A DNA stretch of 64,000 bases from Thalassotalea sp. HSM 43. Lineage in GTDB: Bacteria; Pseudomonadota; Gammaproteobacteria; Enterobacterales; Alteromonadaceae. Shown piece by piece: positions 17,801 through 26,219 of the stretch; within the stretch, counting starts at the first letter, position 1; the number at the start of each line of letters is the position of its first letter. Location: assembly GCF_004752005.1 (NCBI RefSeq), contig NZ_CP038493.1:3930302-3994301 (forward strand), in the 5' to 3' direction. The notes below the pieces were generated by a model, which worked only from the letters and a program-made list of their open reading frames with translations, was not told the origin of the DNA and made no database searches. The position numbers and the translations under genes are program-made.

Positions 17801-17936
17801 CTGCAGTTTTCACGGTAAAATTTGGATCTTCTAGACGGCCTAGGTTGTGATACGCAAAGATACCGCCAATAAACAGCAGCATTGAAAAAAACATGGTGAG
17901 CTTTTTGCGCTCAATTGCAAATGCGGTGATATTCAT
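14826..17936 (-). CDS. RND efflux transporter, inner-membrane pump subunit
   Basis: 1036 residues, the usual size of AcrB-type HAE1 pumps. Twelve transmembrane helices in the classic 1+5+1+5 pattern flank two large periplasmic loops. Proton-relay residues can be seen: the Asp in LGMMVDNSIVVADG of TM4 (one Asp where AcrB has two) and the Lys in MSLVGMMIKNSIVLLDEI of TM10. The sequence pattern (RLEDPNFTVKTAVIMTLYPGASPTEVEQEV) is of the branch whose substrates are mostly unknown in marine bacteria. It is the second gene of an operon, 9 bases after the membrane-fusion lipoprotein. No outer-membrane TolC-type gene is linked. Confidence 0.93.
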   Translation of the reverse strand: MNITAFAIERKKLTMFFSMLLFIGGIFAYHNLGRLEDPNFTVKTAVIMTLYPGASPTEVEQEVTNIIEKALQEMPQLDNIYSLSKAGMSIIKVDMKQTYWADRLPQVWDEMRKKIRDVKGQLPANALPSEIMDDFSFVYGFVLSITGDGYSYEELEDYADVLKKELGLLREISRAELWGVQPKVIYVDISEAQIAGLGITEEAILATLANQNFVVNAGAVNLPERRMRIEVKGEFDSYQDIGDVLIRRSFLDLGVNVARDLSEDRGYGKVTDTEMIRLGDIANIRLGYLEPAFTLMRFNGQPALAISLANDVDSNIINTGKALNDKIDELVAEFPAGINVTKFQWQSDLVKESIDAFAVNLAEAVLIVLVVLTIAMGWRMGVVIGAGLVLTILGTFIVMLIMNIELHRVSLGALVVALGMMVDNSIVVADGVSVRLSKGMTAKKAAIESATIPAMPLLGATIIASMAFYPVFSAKTDAGEYAQTLFLVVAISLMLSWLISVTITPLQCIRILKAPENQQDDPYGSGFFRRFKAILVGLIKYRLFTLIALIVMLAVSVFGFGKVPQQFFPDSTRAQFIVDYWAPEGTPIESVSEDLKRIEAKLIDDERTGDIGTFIGSGGPRFYLPVDPEFPYQSYAQIIVNTPSFAQVNPLVDEMEPWLNEQFPDILTRVRKYTVGPGDTWPFELRITGPVDADLTVLRELAGQVTDILHNNPHTKHVRTDMRQRVQKITIAYSQDRARWAAVTRANIASATSRAYDGMPIGIYRKGTDTYPIIARNIDEERSRAAGSLDVIQVKPTMSLKSIPISEVTERIELKWEEPIVSRWNRRRQVAIQAQPDGETFQALRAQVIDDINQITLPPGYQFEWDGEYKSTFDAQMSLVPGMAPTFVIILLIIVALFNAYRPPIIMFLAIPFSLIGITALFWPTGTAFGFMALLGAMSLVGMMIKNSIVLLDEINLNIAEGMEPYDAVVMASVSRLRPVLLAALTTVLGVIPLLQDAFWVSMAMCIMSGLTAGTAITMLLVPILYVTLYKVKTPD

Positions 17937-17945
17937 AATAGTGCC

Positions 17946-19058
17946 TTAGTGAGTCTCAGTTGCATCCATGATTCTTACTTGTTGATTCTCACTAAGTGAA
18001 TTAACCCCAGCGACAACGATCCAGTCACCTTGGTTAATACCTCTGGCTATTTTGATGCCAAAGTCAGTCGGTCTTAATACCTCAACCTGACGTTTTTCTA
18101 GAACGTTCTCGTTTACCACCCAAACATAGCTTTGTTTCATCTCGCCAGTTGAAAATAACGCAGTAGCCGGAATATCGATGCCGGTATAGACAGATTCTTC
18201 AGGCAACGTTGCTTTGATATAAGCCTTGCCAGCCATACCAGGTAAAACCTCAATGGCGTTGTTACCTTCTAACGTTAACGTTACTGGGTAGGTTCTGGTA
18301 CTGCGGGATGCTTCCCGGCCAACTTCTTTTACTGTTGCAGCAAAACTTGCATCAGGATTTACATCAAACACCACGCGCGCTTCTTCGACCATACTGGCAT
18401 AGCCAATCAAGCGTTCAGGAACTTCAAACTCAAACTCCATTGAGTCTCTATTTATCAGACGTAAAATGCCCTGCTTAGCAATAATTGTTTCAAACGCTTC
18501 CGCGTATGTCGCTACGACTTCGCCATCAAATGGAGCGAGTAATTGCGCGTATGAAAGTTGGTCCATGGCAAGCTGTAGTGAAGCTTCGGCGCTGTTTTTA
18601 GCGGCATAGGTGATGGCATCTTCAGCTTGGGCTCTATCCACCATTGACTGACTAATGACGCCTGGCTCTTTTTCTTGAATTTCTAATAAACGTTTGTAGT
18701 TTCGCGCAGCGTCTTGGTTTGCCGCTGTGGCTTCAGCTAACAATCCTTGTGCCACTCGCACGCTATTTTGGTAATCGGTGCCATCAAGGGTGGCCATAAC
18801 ATCGCCTTTTTTGACCATGTCGCCTGATTTAACGATAAGGGTTTCAACTTGGCCAGATACTCGAAAAGACAAGGTTGCTTCATCAACCGCTTTTGCTTTA
18901 CCTGGGAATGCACGCTTTTCAAGACCACTTAACGCGCCGATTTGTACCGCTTTTACTTTTTTAATGACCTGTTTTTTTTCTACAGGCTGCTCACAGCCCA
19001 CTAAAAACACTAGACCAATGATGCACAGCATACTGGGATGTAAATTCGTCGTTTTCAC
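17946..19058 (-). CDS. RND efflux periplasmic adaptor (membrane-fusion lipoprotein)
   Basis: 370 residues. The lipoprotein signal ends LVFLVGC-E at about residue 22, so it is acylated and anchored in the inner membrane. Barrel-sandwich halves (VSGQVETLIVKSGDMVKKGDVMATLD and YAQLLAPFDGEVVATYAEAFE) flank an alpha-hairpin (about 85-165). A beta-barrel and a membrane-proximal domain follow. It couples the pump at 14826-17936 to an outer-membrane channel encoded elsewhere. The 293 bases upstream hold the likely promoter and no gene. Confidence 0.93.
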   Translation of the reverse strand: MKTTNLHPSMLCIIGLVFLVGCEQPVEKKQVIKKVKAVQIGALSGLEKRAFPGKAKAVDEATLSFRVSGQVETLIVKSGDMVKKGDVMATLDGTDYQNSVRVAQGLLAEATAANQDAARNYKRLLEIQEKEPGVISQSMVDRAQAEDAITYAAKNSAEASLQLAMDQLSYAQLLAPFDGEVVATYAEAFETIIAKQGILRLINRDSMEFEFEVPERLIGYASMVEEARVVFDVNPDASFAATVKEVGREASRSTRTYPVTLTLEGNNAIEVLPGMAGKAYIKATLPEESVYTGIDIPATALFSTGEMKQSYVWVVNENVLEKRQVEVLRPTDFGIKIARGINQGDWIVVAGVNSLSENQQVRIMDATETH

Positions 19059-19309
19059 TGCTTAACCCTCAATCGTTGTGACTCACTGGATAAGTTTTTT
19101 GGATAGGGAGATTAGTTAACATTAGGCGTTAAAACTCTGTTCTTATTAACAAAAACGCTGAATGTCTTTAAGCTTAGTTCAATCGCACGGTTTTGCTACG
19201 AGATGACGGCTTAATAAAGTGTGTTTTTTAAGGGGGAGAGACGGCTCTGTCGGTGTTTAGCTAGCGATGAAAAGCTAATCATGAAAAACTGCCGATAAAA
19301 ACCCAAGAT

Positions 19310-19327
19310 AAAAAAGCAGTGTTGCTT
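19310..19327 (-). terminator. Probable terminator of the MoxR/Bat operon
   Basis: On the minus strand AAGCA-ACAC-TGCTT followed by TTTTTT, 25 bases after the BatD stop. The stem is short (5 bp). The rest of the 293-base gap up to 19351 shows no gene. Confidence 0.55.
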
Positions 19328-19351
19328 GGTGTATAAAATATCAGCGAATGG

Positions 19352-20833
19352 CTAACGCGGATTGACGTTGATAGGTGCTGATGGCTTTGCCGACGCCCTG
19401 CGTTTTTTGTGGCGGTCTATCAATGCCAGTAAACGTTTGGCGGCACTGATGCTGATGGTATGTGGTTTTTGGCGTTCTTGACCTAGACGTTCTTGATATG
19501 AGGGTTCTTGACCTGGGTATTCTTCAATAGGTTGCGCAAAACCATTTGCCAATAATGCATCTACTGTCTGTAAGGCGTGTTCATCGTGATATTGACGAAA
19601 GTGCGCTCTGAGTACTAGGTTAGCCTCTATGTCTGTCGCATCAGACGCCATCTCATCTTGATTGCTAACACGGCTGATCGCGGCAATAGGTGCAGAGTTC
19701 ACGGTCTGTTGACGAGATTCTGTAAGGCGATTAACGATTTGGTAAAGCGTCTCACAGGCAAGCGTATACTTTTTTTCTGTCACGGCGGTCAAAAACTTAG
19801 CTTTACGTAGACGGTAACCAAGCTGAGTGATGCGTTGATAACTGCTCTGTAACCAATGCAGGCGCAAATACAGCCAATACAAAACACTGAGCACGAACAG
19901 CGCTAACAGAAAACGCGTAACAAGCGTTATTAAATCGACGTCCATTAGGGATTGTTTAAGCGATTTAGTTTGCGGTTTATGACCGGCAACGACTTCTGAT
20001 GATACAGACCAGCTTTGTGCTTCAATAACCTGTGTTTCAAGACGGTTGGTGGTTAGATTCCACCAATAAAATACTTGCTCAGGGATTGTATATTGGCCTT
20101 TTTCTTCAAAGATAAAATTGACTTGCTCAGTACGGTATCCAGTTAATATATTACGATTGTCTTCATCTTTTAACACTGGCTTATTACGGTACAATCCCAC
20201 ACCTGGTATCGATATTGTTTTGATTTTAGGTAACATCATTGCCGGCACGCCAGCGGCTTTAAACTGATAACGCTGAGTAACCGCTTCACCTATTTTATAG
20301 GCTTTGTCCTGCTCAAACTCACCACTTACCTGCAGCTCAAAATTCTCACTGACAACATACTCATCTATGCCGTTAAGCGCCTTTGGCAACATAACTTCAA
20401 ATTCGATTGGCTTGGTCGTTACTTGACCTTTAACCACGCCTTGTTCGCTATTAACAGCAACATTGACGATAATAGGCGGTAGCTCATATATACCCGCTTG
20501 CATTGGATATAATGTGATCTCTCGGATTTGACTGGCATAGGTTTGGCCATTTTTTCGTACCGAACTGTTGGTAGCCTGCGAGTCTAGCGATAGCTTAACA
20601 ATACCCGACATTTCAAAGTCTTCGATTGAATTACCGCCGGCAAACCATCTGTCCGTTTGATACTCAATCAATATCGTTACCGCTTGTTTAGCGATAATAG
20701 GTTGTTCATTTTTTAGTGTTGCGGTGACAAAAAGCTTTTCTTGCTGCAGCAATTCGTCGATGCTTGTAGCCATAGTTTGCCAGCAACATATACAAAGGCA
20801 CAAACCAACAAGCCATCGAGACCAGTTATTCAT
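19352..20833 (-). CDS. batD: BatD family protein (oxygen-tolerance type)
   Basis: About 493 residues from the ATG at 20833. This start has a GGAGACC ribosome site and overlaps the upstream gene by 8 bases; the frame is open to 20872. A signal peptide (to about residue 22) precedes a long beta-rich periplasmic region with repeated Ig-like domains (VTATLKNEQPIIAKQAVTILIEY, later EYVVSENFELQVSGEF). One transmembrane helix near residue 315 and a basic cytoplasmic tail follow. BatD proteins accompany BatA/BatB and MoxR ATPases. The system's job is unresolved, with proposals ranging from aerotolerance to envelope-stress or chaperone-like roles. It is the last gene of the operon. Confidence 0.88.
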   Translation of the reverse strand: MNNWSRWLVGLCLCICCWQTMATSIDELLQQEKLFVTATLKNEQPIIAKQAVTILIEYQTDRWFAGGNSIEDFEMSGIVKLSLDSQATNSSVRKNGQTYASQIREITLYPMQAGIYELPPIIVNVAVNSEQGVVKGQVTTKPIEFEVMLPKALNGIDEYVVSENFELQVSGEFEQDKAYKIGEAVTQRYQFKAAGVPAMMLPKIKTISIPGVGLYRNKPVLKDEDNRNILTGYRTEQVNFIFEEKGQYTIPEQVFYWWNLTTNRLETQVIEAQSWSVSSEVVAGHKPQTKSLKQSLMDVDLITLVTRFLLALFVLSVLYWLYLRLHWLQSSYQRITQLGYRLRKAKFLTAVTEKKYTLACETLYQIVNRLTESRQQTVNSAPIAAISRVSNQDEMASDATDIEANLVLRAHFRQYHDEHALQTVDALLANGFAQPIEEYPGQEPSYQERLGQERQKPHTISISAAKRLLALIDRHKKRRASAKPSAPINVNPR

Positions 20834-21626
20834 TTTCGGTCTCCTCTGTTTCAGAGCTTGTGCCTGTGCCATTGCTAGTGCTAGGGTCTGCGACTTGTTG
20901 GTTAGTTAATTGCGATTGGAATTTATTCGATAAAAAACGAGCAGGATTTTTTTGCACTTGTCTTAACCACATTTCATTTAGCTTGGCATCATTTAACAAT
21001 TGCTCAGCAGACATCGTTTCTATTTCCACCTGCCTAGCCTCTTTTTTCTCAGCCCCTTCCGCTCGTTGTGGTTCGTCACCCAACTCTTTTGGTGAATCAC
21101 CTTCTTCTGGTTGTTGAGATTCCGACATCAAATTAATTGAATCAATAATATCCTGGACGATTTTTAGGTTATGTTGTGCGCCCTGATGCGTTGCCTGTTG
21201 TTCTAATATCGCGGTATATACTTGTCGCGCCTCCACATAACGTTGCGCATGTGCCATCGCATTGGCTCGTGCCAACATATCGTCTAGGTCAGTATATTGA
21301 CTGTATATTATCGCCGCTTTATCAAACTCTTGTGCACCGTATAAACTGTATGCCTGCCAACGGCTGTTACTAAATTTACTGGCGGCGAGCTGATATTGTT
21401 TAAATTGAAACAATAACTGACCTTGTTGATCCCGGGTTAACCACCAACTGCTAAATTGATGAGGATTGAACGCCGCATAAACCAGCACTAGCGCAAGAGT
21501 TAACCAAGCCAACTTGTTACGCTGAGAACGTACACGACGCAGCAAAGCATGTCGCTTGCACCAGTTATCTGCGAGGCCGAGCATCGATTCAATATAATCG
21601 GTTAGTTTGAGTAACTGGTTTACCAT
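20826..21626 (-). CDS. TPR protein of the Bat operon (BatC-like)
   Basis: About 266 residues from the ATG at 21626, which overlaps the BatB stop by 7 bases. A transmembrane helix lies at about 38-58. TPR-like helices follow (FQFKQYQLAASKFSNSRWQAYSLYGAQEFDKAAIIYSQY, then YVEARQVYTAILEQQATHQGAQHNLKIV). The second half is acidic and low-complexity, ending in a Thr/Ser/Glu-rich tail. In other Bat operons this position holds a TPR partner (BatC, or the C-terminal part of BatB) thought to mediate protein contacts in the periplasm. Confidence 0.85.
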   Translation of the reverse strand: MVNQLLKLTDYIESMLGLADNWCKRHALLRRVRSQRNKLAWLTLALVLVYAAFNPHQFSSWWLTRDQQGQLLFQFKQYQLAASKFSNSRWQAYSLYGAQEFDKAAIIYSQYTDLDDMLARANAMAHAQRYVEARQVYTAILEQQATHQGAQHNLKIVQDIIDSINLMSESQQPEEGDSPKELGDEPQRAEGAEKKEARQVEIETMSAEQLLNDAKLNEMWLRQVQKNPARFLSNKFQSQLTNQQVADPSTSNGTGTSSETEETENE

Positions 21627-22597
21627 TGCAATGTCCAGCCTCGTCGAAACCAAAGCAAGTACACAAAGGCAACAATAAACACTAAAGGATAGCCCGAGTC
21701 ATACCAAGGCGTGGTTTGATCATCGACAATAACCAAATTGTTATTAATATAACCATTGACTTGTTTGATGTCGGACTGATCATGACTCATCATCATTAAC
21801 CTAGCGCCTTTGGCAGACGATAATTGCTGTAATTGTTCAAGCTGCATGGGTATTAAACTTGAGCCACTTTCAACATTGTCTATTTTACTGGCATCCCCAA
21901 TCGCCCAGACAATCAGTTGATGCGAATTGCTGCTAAAGAAATCCGCAAATGCGGTCGTTGCTTGCTCGTTTGCACCATCACCGATAAGTAAAATAGTCCC
22001 CGGAACGCCGGTTGGTCCGAGTAATGCTTTAGCTAAGGGCAAAATTTGCTGTGGTGCCTTGCCAGTAACGGGCATCATGTTTGTGTCGAGCGCATCAAGA
22101 AAATGCGAAATCATATCTTTGTCATTGGTTACCGGCATAACAATATGAGCGCTGCCTGAATAGGCGATTAATGCCGTATTACTATCGCCTCTTAGCGCTA
22201 ATAGTTCACTGATCTTTTGTTTGGCTCTGACTAACCTGCTCGGTTGTACGTCACTTTGTTGCATGGTTTCGGACACGTCGATGGCAATGACTAATGCCGA
22301 TTTATCTTCGGTAAAGGGTGATGGCTGCTGAGTCCAACTTGGTCCCGCCAGAATTATGGTAATGATCACCGCGACCAACCACGACGCGCGTTGAGGAGAA
22401 AACCAACGCTGATTATTACCGGCAACCGTTAAATGCTCTAAGATTTGCGTCGACATCAAACCGCGCCAAGCACCGAGACTGTCGTCACGTTGATACAAAC
22501 TGTGCATCACCCAAAATATTGGCAACAGTAACAATAGCCATAATGGACGTAAAAAATGAAAATACTGTAAGCGCAGCAGTTCAGCGTAGAGATCCAT
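21620..22597 (-). CDS. VWA-domain membrane protein (BatB-like)
   Basis: 325 residues. Transmembrane helices lie near 15-33 and 70-85, then a von Willebrand factor A domain (about 95-285), then a C-terminal helix (about 300-318). The metal-ion site begins DVSET, with Thr replacing the last Ser of DxSxS, and continues with the TGKAPQQ Thr and LLIGDGANE. It starts one base after the BatA stop behind an excellent GGAGGT ribosome site and is coupled to the TPR gene downstream. Confidence 0.88.
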   Translation of the reverse strand: MDLYAELLRLQYFHFLRPLWLLLLLPIFWVMHSLYQRDDSLGAWRGLMSTQILEHLTVAGNNQRWFSPQRASWLVAVIITIILAGPSWTQQPSPFTEDKSALVIAIDVSETMQQSDVQPSRLVRAKQKISELLALRGDSNTALIAYSGSAHIVMPVTNDKDMISHFLDALDTNMMPVTGKAPQQILPLAKALLGPTGVPGTILLIGDGANEQATTAFADFFSSNSHQLIVWAIGDASKIDNVESGSSLIPMQLEQLQQLSSAKGARLMMMSHDQSDIKQVNGYINNNLVIVDDQTTPWYDSGYPLVFIVAFVYLLWFRRGWTLQW

Positions 22598-22598
22598 A

Positions 22599-23597
22599 TT
22601 AACTGACCTCCTTATTGACCACTTGCGTCCGTTTTATTCTGAACGCAACCACCGACAAGGACAACAGATATACTATGGCCAGTAATGCGATGGGGTAAAA
22701 ATGTACGCTTCGGCGTGGACGATAAGATAAGGAATCAAATAACTGCGGTTCGAGCTCGTCAATTTGTTGATATACCTGCTCAAGTTCAGCGCGATTTAGG
22801 GCTTGATAGCTTTTACCACCCGTAATGTCAGCTACGTTGTTGATGACGTCCATATCAACTTTTTCTTCACCGACGGCACTTGGGTCGCCTATTGCAATGG
22901 CGTATATTTTTATATTGTAGGCCGCTGCGACTTTAGCGGCATCGACAGGTGGCACCTTGGAACCGTTATCATTGCCATCGGTCAACGCGATCAGCACGCG
23001 ATTTTCGGTAGCAGAGTTTTCAAACACCGAAATTGCCAAACCTATGGCGTCGCCAAACGCCGTGCTTGGCCCAGCCATACCGATATCTGACTCATTGAGT
23101 AGGGTCATCCAGGTATCTATATCATCGGTAAACGGCGCTTGAAGATAAGGCGCATCGCCAAATAAGATCAAGCCTAAACGATCACCCTCTCTATTTTGAA
23201 CAAATTCCTGTAAGACCCGTTTTACCGCCGCAAGCCTATTGACCGTTTGTTGTTGCTCATTAGTGAAATCTTCTACCGACATAGACCCCGATAAATCGAC
23301 GGCTATCATTAAATCTCGTGCGGATTTTTCCTGAGTTATCGGCGCGCCGATGATTTCAGGTTTGGCCATGGCAACCACCAAACAAAGCCAGGTTAATGCG
23401 ACGATAATACGTTGTAAGACTTTGCGTGAGATGATGACCGCGCCAGTTTGTGGTGTTTCGCCGGTAACATCAACCAGTCGCACAAAATAGGGAATTTGCA
23501 CCGAATGTTTGCGCTCTTTATGCGCCGGCGCTAACCAGAAAATCACTACCGGAATCACCAGCAAGACAAACGCCCATGGGTACGCAAATTCAAGCAT
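22599..23597 (-). CDS. VWA-domain membrane protein (BatA-like)
   Basis: About 332 residues from the ATG at 23597, where ATG and the upstream TGA overlap (ATGCTTGA). Longer starts exist in the frame (up to 23771) but would run through the preceding gene. The chosen start MLEFAYPWAFVLLVIPVVIF matches the family. Helices near residues 7-25 and 55-75 flank the entry to the VWA domain, whose MIDAS is complete (DLSGSMS, later ALTDGNDNG). A final helix and a short basic tail follow. Such proteins are thought to work with the MoxR ATPase encoded upstream. Confidence 0.9.
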   Translation of the reverse strand: MLEFAYPWAFVLLVIPVVIFWLAPAHKERKHSVQIPYFVRLVDVTGETPQTGAVIISRKVLQRIIVALTWLCLVVAMAKPEIIGAPITQEKSARDLMIAVDLSGSMSVEDFTNEQQQTVNRLAAVKRVLQEFVQNREGDRLGLILFGDAPYLQAPFTDDIDTWMTLLNESDIGMAGPSTAFGDAIGLAISVFENSATENRVLIALTDGNDNGSKVPPVDAAKVAAAYNIKIYAIAIGDPSAVGEEKVDMDVINNVADITGGKSYQALNRAELEQVYQQIDELEPQLFDSLSYRPRRSVHFYPIALLAIVYLLSLSVVAFRIKRTQVVNKEVS

Positions 23598-24063
23598 GAT
23601 GTTGTCCATGATTGGCGATCCAATGCTCGGTTTGCGCCAGCAAGGTTTGCATTTGCTGCTCACTAATATCGAGACTTGGCGCGTGCGCGAGTTGGCGCAA
23701 TAAATGCGGACAAGTTTGTTTAAAACGACTGTTTTGGCAATGTTTATCAAGCCACACTTCCCACTCATCATCTTTGATGTTGTTTACTTCTACTCGAGAA
23801 AAGTGATGTAGCGCTGCGGTTTTGATTAATGCGGGGATTTGCCGATACCCTATCGCCACGTTATCCGCTTGATATGTTGGCAATTGCTCAATCCACGCTA
23901 AGGCATCCCGTCGATAGGCATTGCGCTTATAGTCGATAAGTTTACGGTAAGCGGCTCTGCTCAAAAAAAGCAACAATAATAGTGCCACGGCAAGCCAACC
24001 GGGCGTTTGCGGTAACCAACTAATCGCCTCAGGGGATGATGTTTCGACAAGCTCTTTAAGCAT
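23590..24063 (-). CDS. DUF4381 membrane protein
   Basis: About 157 residues from the ATG at 24063. The frame is open to 24153, but that would overlap the DUF58 gene by 56 bases; a TTG at 24096, just after the upstream stop, is another possibility. The start MLKELVETSSPEAISWLPQTPGWLAVALLLLL is the family hallmark (P-x-x-I-x-W-x-P-x-x-PGW followed by a transmembrane helix). A basic helical cytoplasmic part follows. Function is unknown; it is a steady member of MoxR/DUF58/VWA operons. Confidence 0.83.
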   Translation of the reverse strand: MLKELVETSSPEAISWLPQTPGWLAVALLLLLFLSRAAYRKLIDYKRNAYRRDALAWIEQLPTYQADNVAIGYRQIPALIKTAALHHFSRVEVNNIKDDEWEVWLDKHCQNSRFKQTCPHLLRQLAHAPSLDISEQQMQTLLAQTEHWIANHGQHHA

Positions 24064-24097
24064 GTAATTGCCCCACGGGGCATCAAAACTGGTCAAG

Positions 24098-25039
24098 TTA
24101 TTGTCCCCCGAGTGCCTTATACAATTGCTTTTCAGCGGGTTGCAAGGTGTCAATCGAAATCAAAGGAATGCGGTATTTGCGCGCGAACAGACTGTAAGCA
24201 TTCAGTTGTTGTTGCAAACTCGCTTTGTATTTATGTTGTATCTGTTTATCCATGCTGGAAAACTGTATTTGTTTTTCGCCATCACTGACCACCATTTGCG
24301 ACATACTAGGTAATTGTTGCTCTAAGTGGTCACTGATATGGCAATAGATGATTTCGTTATGCTGGCGTATGGATTTAACCCGTCTTTCTGCACTGTCGCT
24401 CCAACCGTAGCCGTCGCCGATAAAAACCACCAGTGCATTTTGACCACAGACTTGACTGAGTTTCGCTAACATGTGATCAAATGATTGCTGAGGTTCGACT
24501 CTGGACTTACCGACTTTAAGTTCGTTATTGCGTTTCACCACGCTAGATAACAAATTAACCACGTGCGCTCTTCCCCGTTTAGCGGGAATAAAACTTTGCT
24601 TATTGTCGTTATAAACAATGGCACCAACACGATCTCCAGAATCAACCACACGCCAGGCAAACAACGCAGCTATTTCTGCCGCTATTACCGATTTCATTTT
24701 TCCAGTACTACCAAAAAACATCGAACTGCGTTGGTCAATTGCCAAATAGACATTACGTTCGCGTTCTTCGGTATAAACTTTTATGTGCGGCTTGCCGGTA
24801 CGACGAGTGACTTTCCAATCCATAGAGCGAATATCATCTCCTGGCCGATAATGCCGTAGCTCTTCAAAATTTAAGCCTCTACCGCGCAATTTTGAGGCAT
24901 TGTGACCAGCTAAGACGCTGTTGACCGGTTGCTGTGGTAGCAACGAGAAGCCTTTGGCGAGGTATTGCATTCGCCGCAATTGCTCAATGCTGGTATAGAT
25001 GTTTTCTTCTGCAATCGATTGCGGGATTTTAGAAGTCAC
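24098..25039 (-). CDS. DUF58 domain protein
   Basis: 313 residues from a GTG start at 25039, which has an AGAGG ribosome site lying directly after the MoxR stop. The DUF58 core is clear: LRGRGLNFEELRHYRPGDDIRSMDWKVTRRTGKPHIKVYTEERERNVYLAIDQRSSMFFGS, then a VWA-like fold (VFIGDGYGW). The family always travels with MoxR ATPases and is assumed to be part of their working complex on the cytoplasmic side. Confidence 0.92.
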   Translation of the reverse strand: MTSKIPQSIAEENIYTSIEQLRRMQYLAKGFSLLPQQPVNSVLAGHNASKLRGRGLNFEELRHYRPGDDIRSMDWKVTRRTGKPHIKVYTEERERNVYLAIDQRSSMFFGSTGKMKSVIAAEIAALFAWRVVDSGDRVGAIVYNDNKQSFIPAKRGRAHVVNLLSSVVKRNNELKVGKSRVEPQQSFDHMLAKLSQVCGQNALVVFIGDGYGWSDSAERRVKSIRQHNEIIYCHISDHLEQQLPSMSQMVVSDGEKQIQFSSMDKQIQHKYKASLQQQLNAYSLFARKYRIPLISIDTLQPAEKQLYKALGGQ

Positions 25040-25050
25040 GGTAATAACCT

Positions 25051-26019
25051 CTAGGCAACAGACACTTGATTAAGGATTTCATCGATCACCTTGTCGGCGC
25101 TGATGCCATCGGCCATGGCGTCGTAACTTAAACTCAAGCGATGACGTAAAACAGAATGGACGATACTGCGCACATCATCGGGGTCAACAAACTCTTTGCC
25201 TTTTAACCATGCATGGGCCCTTGCCGCTTTATCTAAGGCAATACTGGCGCGAGGACTGGAGCCGACTTGGATCCAACTGGCTAATGGTGAGTCTTGATAG
25301 CGTTGCGGTTTTCTTGTCGCCATAATAATGGCTACGATATAATCGACCATGGCATCGCTCATGTGAATGTTATGGATTTGTTCTCTGGCTTTAAATATAT
25401 GCTCGGGGTTTATGGTGGTTGCTGTATCGTTGGTGCTGCTTTCTTCTGAACGAACCAGCTTAATAATTTGCGCCTCGGCTTCGTCATCAGGGTATTCGAG
25501 ATTGATCTTCATGATGAAGCGATCCATTTGCGCTTCCGGCAACGGATAGGTACCTTCTTGCTCTATCGGGTTTTGTGTGGCTAATACCATAAACAAGTCA
25601 GGTAATTTATAGGTCTTACCTGCCACCGTAATTTGTCTTTCCTCCATGGCTTCTAACAAGGCTGCTTGCACTTTTGCAGGTGAGCGGTTTATTTCATCCG
25701 CTAACAATAAGTTATTGAATACCGGCCCTTTCTGAAAGGTCAAAACCGGTTTGCCATCCACTTCTTGATATACTTCAGTACCGGTCACATCAGACGGCAA
25801 TAAATCAGGGGTAAATTGTACCCGCCCTAATGTTACCGTTAAGGTATTGGCGAGGCTTTTAATAGAGCGCGTTTTCGCTGTACCCGGTAATCCCTCTAAT
25901 AAGACATTACCATTGGTTAATAATGCTAATAGTAATGCGTCAACTACATGTTCTTGACCAATAACGGACTGCTGAATTTGTCGCTTAAGCTCTAGTATCG
26001 CTTGGTAACTGTCTGACAT
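25051..26019 (-). CDS. MoxR family AAA+ ATPase
   Basis: 322 residues. Walker A is LLEGLPGTAKTRSIKSL, Walker B LLLADEINRSP, followed by the family's sensor and pore-side segment KVQAALLEAMEERQITV and VLATQNPIEQEGTYPLPEAQMDRF. The C-terminal helical lid contains SPRASIALDKAARAHAWLKGKEFVDPDDVR. MoxR ATPases act as chaperones that insert metals or assemble complexes together with VWA proteins. It heads a seven-gene operon (moxR, DUF58, DUF4381, batA, batB, TPR, batD) in which nearly every junction overlaps or is under 40 bases. The 200-base gap upstream (26020-26219) carries the promoter and shows no gene. Confidence 0.95.
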   Translation of the reverse strand: MSDSYQAILELKRQIQQSVIGQEHVVDALLLALLTNGNVLLEGLPGTAKTRSIKSLANTLTVTLGRVQFTPDLLPSDVTGTEVYQEVDGKPVLTFQKGPVFNNLLLADEINRSPAKVQAALLEAMEERQITVAGKTYKLPDLFMVLATQNPIEQEGTYPLPEAQMDRFIMKINLEYPDDEAEAQIIKLVRSEESSTNDTATTINPEHIFKAREQIHNIHMSDAMVDYIVAIIMATRKPQRYQDSPLASWIQVGSSPRASIALDKAARAHAWLKGKEFVDPDDVRSIVHSVLRHRLSLSYDAMADGISADKVIDEILNQVSVA

Positions 26020-26219
26020 GAAAGGGCCTCATTCTTGTTAGAGTTCAACATAACGTATCGCCTGTGATGGATAGCAAACTGTTGTAGCCGTCATTTACGA
26101 CGTTACAACACTATTAAGAATAGATAGATAATAGACAAAGCAAGGCTGAGTTCGCTAAAAAAACATAAATACGTTCAAAAATTGCGTTTTTATAAAGAGT
26201 TTTATGCGATTAAATGGTG

